From positions 1-18,390 of the forward strand of contig JAQUAP010000021.1 of assembly GCA_028687205.1 (NCBI GenBank): 18,390 nucleotides of DNA, written 5' to 3'. Both the position numbers and the translations under genes were made by a program. Position 1 is the first letter of the stretch; the number at the start of each line of letters is the position of its first letter. This DNA comes from Candidatus Omnitrophota bacterium. GTDB taxonomy: Bacteria; Omnitrophota; Gorgyraeia; Gygaellales; Profunditerraquicolaceae. A model generated the notes under the pieces. The model was not told the origin of the DNA. It saw only the letters and a program-made list of their open reading frames with translations, and searched no databases. This document shows positions 15,298 through 18,390 of the stretch, in pieces.

Positions 15298-15781
15298 TCT
15301 TCTTCCTTTCCTTAAATAATATAACGACGCCGAAAACTCCGGTAAGCAGGACGATCATCTGGCCCAGCAGGTCAAACCGCCTTAAATGCCACAAGACAAA
15401 GCGCACATCTTTTCCATCCGCCGGCAGAGGAAGACTGGTTTCGGGTTTCAGGCTCAGTAAACCCAGCGCCAACCCTACGGCAATCACGATCAGCGGCAGG
15501 AAGCGGAAACGCGTGAACATGGATTTCATGCGCTCGATAATCTCCTGGTGCGTATACGGCTGGGTAAGGCTGACGACGCTCACAAATAAAACCGGAATTA
15601 AGCCCGCGCATACAGAGAGTTCAAAAACTCCTGCCAGGGGGGCATTCAGCCTGAAGATAATTATCGTGAGGATAGCGCTGACTAAGGCTAACCCGATAGC
15701 CGAGCGTAAAAGGCTGCGCGTCATTACCGTCCATAATGCCGCAATCGTCAAGGCCAGATAAATCAATAAATCTAAAGACAA
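15290..15781 (-). CDS. NuoJ-like / MbhD-MbhE-like fused membrane subunit
   Basis: A 163-residue membrane protein made of two parts. Residues 1-72 resemble the MbhD (MrpA C-terminal, DUF4040-like) domain, with APLAGVFELSVCAGL and membrane Glu54. Residues 95-155 resemble MbhE, ending LRRFDLLGQMIVLLTGVFGV. In Mrp/Mbh proteins this last motif is usually FDTxxE; here Gln141 stands in place of the acid. In complex I the same position is held by NuoJ. The start is TTG at 15781-15779, chosen because GGAGG sits five bases upstream and it follows the NuoN-like stop by 1 base. Confidence 0.78.
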   Translation of the reverse strand: MSLDLLIYLALTIAALWTVMTRSLLRSAIGLALVSAILTIIIFRLNAPLAGVFELSVCAGLIPVLFVSVVSLTQPYTHQEIIERMKSMFTRFRFLPLIVIAVGLALGLLSLKPETSLPLPADGKDVRFVLWHLRRFDLLGQMIVLLTGVFGVVILFKERKKSG

Positions 15782-15782
15782 A

Positions 15783-17219
15783 TTATCCTCCCCATATGCT
15801 GTTTAGAGTAAAAATTTGCTTCTCGAGCAACAGCGGAGCGGCCAGGCCCACCAGTATTATTATTGCCGTAAGCAAGATTGCGGGAAAGGTAAGCGCAAAT
15901 CCCGCTTCTTTGATATCCTTAAATTCCGGATTAAGTTTTCCGAAGAAAATGCTTCTCTGAAGATAGAGAAAATATGCCAGGGTCAACAAGCTTCCCAGGA
16001 TGGCAATGAAGGCATAAACCCGGTAACCCTCCATCCAGAGCGCGATGATAATCATCAACTTGCTCCAGAAACCGGCTAACGGCGGAATACCGGCGCAGGA
16101 CAAACTGCCTATAACCGAAGTAACCCCGGTTACCGGCATCCTTTGCGCCAGGCCCGAGAGGCTGCGCATATCCCTTATGCCGGTCTGTTTTTCTACGCTG
16201 GCGCAATTTACAAAGAGGAGCGATTTAAATGTAGCGTGGTTAAAAATATGGAATATTGCGCCGGCGATGCCTAAAGCCGTGCCGCTGCCTAAGCCTAATA
16301 CGATATAGCCGACCTGGCTGATACTGGAATAGGCGAGCATTCTTCTAAAGTCGCTTTGCGTTAAGCTGGCGATAGCCCCTAAAATAACCGAGAGAGCTGC
16401 GGTTAATAAAAGGACGGATTGAACGGCGGCGGTAAATCCCAATACGGAAACGATAATCCTGATTAAGGCATAAATCCCGGCGACTTTAGTGACTACTCCC
16501 GCTAATAATACCGAAATATGCGCGGGCGCACTGGAATAGGCATCGGGAAGCCAGCCGTGGAAAGGCATCAGGCCGGCCTTAATAAAAAGCCCGCAGAGAA
16601 AGAGCCCGACCGCCAAAATAACCAAAGCATTATGCGCGGGCTGCATTTTAAAAAGAGCATGGATTACGTTGAAATCCGTGCTGCCCGTTAATAATAACAA
16701 TAGCGAGATAGCTGCAAGCATAAGGACGCTGGCCACCGCGGAAAAAACAATATATTTGAATGCGCCTTCAAAGGCGAGTATATCCTTGTCCAAAGCAATA
16801 AGGATAAACGAGCTTACCGCGGTGATCTCTAAGAATACATAAAGAGAGAATATGTCCCTGGTTAAAACCGCGCCATTCATCCCGATTAAAGCAACCAGGA
16901 TGACATTAATAAAGCTGCCCCTCTTCTCTCCGCTCTCAATAAACTTCCGGCTGGCTAATAAAGTAACGAAGACAACAATGCTGATACATAAAAGCATTAC
17001 CGAGGTCAGGTTATCAATGAAGAAATTAAACCTGAATACGCTCTCCAGCGTCCGCGCCCCTGTTTTCCAGACAGGGCAGGCGGGGAAAAATATAAAAAGC
17101 GCCTGTAGAAAAGAGAGCGCCAGGCTAAGCCCAAAGGCAATCCTTTTATTTACTCCCTTAGGAAGTAAGTTTAAGATGATGCTGCTTGCTAACGGCACTA
17201 AAATCAGTAATGCGTACAC
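15783..17219 (-). CDS. NuoN/MrpD/MbhH-like proton-translocating antiporter subunit
   Basis: A 478-residue protein with about 14 membrane helices, one of the ion-pumping modules. The key charged residues of the family are present: Glu131 in YVFLEITAVSSF, Lys214 in LFIKAGLMPFHGWLPDAY, and Lys245 in LLAGVVTKVAGIYALIRI. It has no long C-terminal lateral helix, so it is NuoN/MrpD-like and not NuoL-like. The start is GTG at 17219-17217; an in-frame TAA lies directly before it, so no earlier start is possible. Upstream AAAGG is a weak ribosome site. A repeat separates it from the preceding antiporter gene. Confidence 0.93.
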   Translation of the reverse strand: MYALLILVPLASSIILNLLPKGVNKRIAFGLSLALSFLQALFIFFPACPVWKTGARTLESVFRFNFFIDNLTSVMLLCISIVVFVTLLASRKFIESGEKRGSFINVILVALIGMNGAVLTRDIFSLYVFLEITAVSSFILIALDKDILAFEGAFKYIVFSAVASVLMLAAISLLLLLTGSTDFNVIHALFKMQPAHNALVILAVGLFLCGLFIKAGLMPFHGWLPDAYSSAPAHISVLLAGVVTKVAGIYALIRIIVSVLGFTAAVQSVLLLTAALSVILGAIASLTQSDFRRMLAYSSISQVGYIVLGLGSGTALGIAGAIFHIFNHATFKSLLFVNCASVEKQTGIRDMRSLSGLAQRMPVTGVTSVIGSLSCAGIPPLAGFWSKLMIIIALWMEGYRVYAFIAILGSLLTLAYFLYLQRSIFFGKLNPEFKDIKEAGFALTFPAILLTAIIILVGLAAPLLLEKQIFTLNSIWGG

Positions 17220-17237
17220 TTATTGCCTTTCTTTTTC

Positions 17238-17313
17238 AGGGACGGTTCTCAAACCAATCTAAAGGTGTCCCCATTAGGGGGGACACCTTTGCTTTGAGTT
17301 GAGAACCGTCCCT
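17238..17313. repeat. REP-like nested palindromic repeat between the two antiporter-subunit genes
   Basis: Two nested perfect inverted repeats are seen. The outer one is 15 bases (AGGGACGGTTCTCAA, 17238-17252 with 17299-17313) and the inner one 12 bases (AAAGGTGTCCCC, 17261-17272 with 17279-17290), with mismatched bases between and a 6-base loop. The outer arm recurs at 5165-5176. The right edge runs two bases into the TAG stop (17314-17312) of the NuoL-like gene. This fills nearly all of the 92-base gap between the two genes. As RNA it would fold into a long hairpin with an internal bulge; no U-tract follows. Confidence 0.9.
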
Positions 17314-18390
17314 AATGTATAAACAACAAGCCAAAAATAACCAGCGCCCCGGCGAGTGACCAGGCCAGGTAAACAGAATAATTCCCTGTATGCGCCTTCC
17401 TTACCCCTGAGGAAAAAGCATAAGCCAGGCCCGCGGCCAAGCCGTCGGAAAGCCAGTTGATCAACCTGTCGATGCCTAAACTAATCTTAGAAACTATATT
17501 TACTAAGCCTAATCCCCAGTTGTAGGGATCAAAAAATCTTTTCTCGGCTAAGTCATAAATTTTGGAAAGCACCGGCGCATAGCGTATATGGTCTAAGGCA
17601 TGCAAGCCGCTGCCTTTGATTTTGGCGCCCAAAAGATGGTTGAGCAAAGCCAGGAATAAAACTATGCCGGTAACCAGTACCAGGGCCAGGTTAGGCGGGA
17701 AACCGCTGAAATTATGCCCTCCCAATTTTGCGCCCAGCACCGGCTGGATAAGGTAATTTAAAGGCAGCTGGTTGAATATGCCGAAGATTACGCAGAGCGC
17801 GGCAATAACGACCATCGGGATTAACATGCTAAAATGGGCTTCCCTGGTTTTATCATTGTCATTATTGAGCTTGCCTAAAAATGCGGCGTGCCCTAATTTT
17901 AAAAATGAGGCAGCGGTAAAAAATGAACCGGAAACCGCGGCAAGATAAAATATTAATCCCCGCTCAATTGCCGCGTCATAAACCAGTTCTTTGGAAAAGA
18001 AGCCGTTAAACGGCCAGACCCCGGAGATAGCGGTAGCGGTAACCAGGAAACAGCCAAAGGTAACCGGCATCTTTCTGCCCAAGCCGCCTAATTTTTCTAA
18101 ATTAGTCGTGCCGGCCTGTTTTTCCACGCTGCCGGCGGTAAGGAATAACCCGCTCTTATATAAAGCATTATTAATCATATGGAAAAGCCCGCCGACAATG
18201 CCCACCGGAAGCGCTGTGCCGATGCCTAAGATCATATAACCTACCTGGCTGATAGCGTGGTATGAGAGCAGGCGTTTATAATCCTTCTGGATTAAAGCCA
18301 TCATTACCGCCAGGATAATCGTAATCGCGCCTATATTCATAAGCAAGGTGCTTAAAGACGAGTGCGCGGTGAGCTTGAGTAAATCCATCG
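17312..18390 (-). CDS. NuoL/MrpA/MbhH-like antiporter subunit, C-terminal part (5' end beyond the window)
   Basis: The reading frame is open to the right edge, so the true start lies outside; the first ATG in the window (18388-18386) is internal. The 358 residues seen begin at the conserved AHSSLSTLLMN and continue with QKDYKRLLSYHAISQVGYM, FHMINNALYKSGLF and NGFFSKEL, all typical of the second half of complex I and Mrp antiporter subunits. A further 200 residues after the SKE motif, with RYAPVLSKIYDLAEKRFFDP near the end, suggest a NuoL-like extended C-terminus. It probably pumps ions together with the NuoN-like subunit. Confidence 0.92.
   Translation of the reverse strand, partial: MDLLKLTAHSSLSTLLMNIGAITIILAVMMALIQKDYKRLLSYHAISQVGYMILGIGTALPVGIVGGLFHMINNALYKSGLFLTAGSVEKQAGTTNLEKLGGLGRKMPVTFGCFLVTATAISGVWPFNGFFSKELVYDAAIERGLIFYLAAVSGSFFTAASFLKLGHAAFLGKLNNDNDKTREAHFSMLIPMVVIAALCVIFGIFNQLPLNYLIQPVLGAKLGGHNFSGFPPNLALVLVTGIVLFLALLNHLLGAKIKGSGLHALDHIRYAPVLSKIYDLAEKRFFDPYNWGLGLVNIVSKISLGIDRLINWLSDGLAAGLAYAFSSGVRKAHTGNYSVYLAWSLAGALVIFGLLFIH

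Noticed and set aside
1208..18239. Several open frames of 60-200 codons on the plus strand, and extra minus-strand frames inside genes
   Set aside because: They all lie opposite or inside confidently identified genes in other frames and show no recognisable domains or gene-like context.
11161..18390. A respiratory NADH:quinone oxidoreductase (complex I) operon
   Set aside because: Both Ni-binding CxxC pairs are intact in the NuoD-like protein and no NuoE, NuoF or NuoG gene is present; a hydrogenase fits better.
1..18390. CRISPR array, phage, integrase, insertion sequence or RNA gene
   Set aside because: No direct repeat array, transposase, integrase or tRNA/rRNA-like stretch is seen; almost all of the window is occupied by energy-metabolism genes.

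Overview
The window is one uninterrupted run of minus-strand genes, about 23 in all. Gaps are mostly 0-20 bases and many starts overlap the previous stop. There is no rRNA, tRNA, CRISPR array or transposase. Gene content and style (group 4 [NiFe] hydrogenase, H+-pumping pyrophosphatase, ExbB/ExbD, GGGGAC-cored palindromic repeats at gene ends) suggest an uncultured anaerobic diderm bacterium. My best guess is Omnitrophota (formerly OP3), but this is from recall of gene style and not from a search.

Reading in the direction of transcription (right to left), the first block (18390-11161) encodes a membrane-bound energy-converting [NiFe] hydrogenase built like respiratory complex I. It has a NuoL/MrpA-like antiporter subunit (cut by the window edge), a NuoN/MrpD-like antiporter subunit, NuoJ- or MbhD/E-like, NuoK/MrpC-like and NuoA-like small membrane subunits, the hydrogenase small subunit (NuoB-like), NuoC-like, the hydrogenase large subunit (NuoD-like, with both Ni-binding CxxC pairs), NuoH-like and a two-cluster ferredoxin (NuoI-like). 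There is no NADH-dehydrogenase module (NuoEFG), so the likely reaction is reduced ferredoxin plus protons to H2 coupled to ion pumping, or the reverse.

The second block (11159-5253) follows without a break: a DedA-family membrane protein, ExbB and ExbD (users of proton motive force), a membrane pyrophosphatase carrying the K+-independent, H+-pumping signature, and a KimA-like potassium/APC transporter.

The third block (5151-1) is the ATP synthase operon in classic order: atpZ, atpI, atpB, atpE, atpF, atpH, atpA, atpG and the first 42 codons of atpD. The c subunit lacks the Na+ ligands, so it is read as a proton enzyme.

Three palindromic repeats (5165-5254, 14159-14228, 17238-17313) occupy the only non-coding gaps of more than about 30 bases. 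Each sits at the 3' end of a gene and touches or contains its stop codon. One of them supplies the last 13 codons and the stop of the hydrogenase small subunit. No gene-free stretch exceeds 300 bases and I see no convincing promoter.

Together the genes describe ways to make a proton gradient (hydrogenase, pyrophosphatase) and ways to spend it (ATP synthase, ExbB/D, K+ uptake) laid end to end on one strand.
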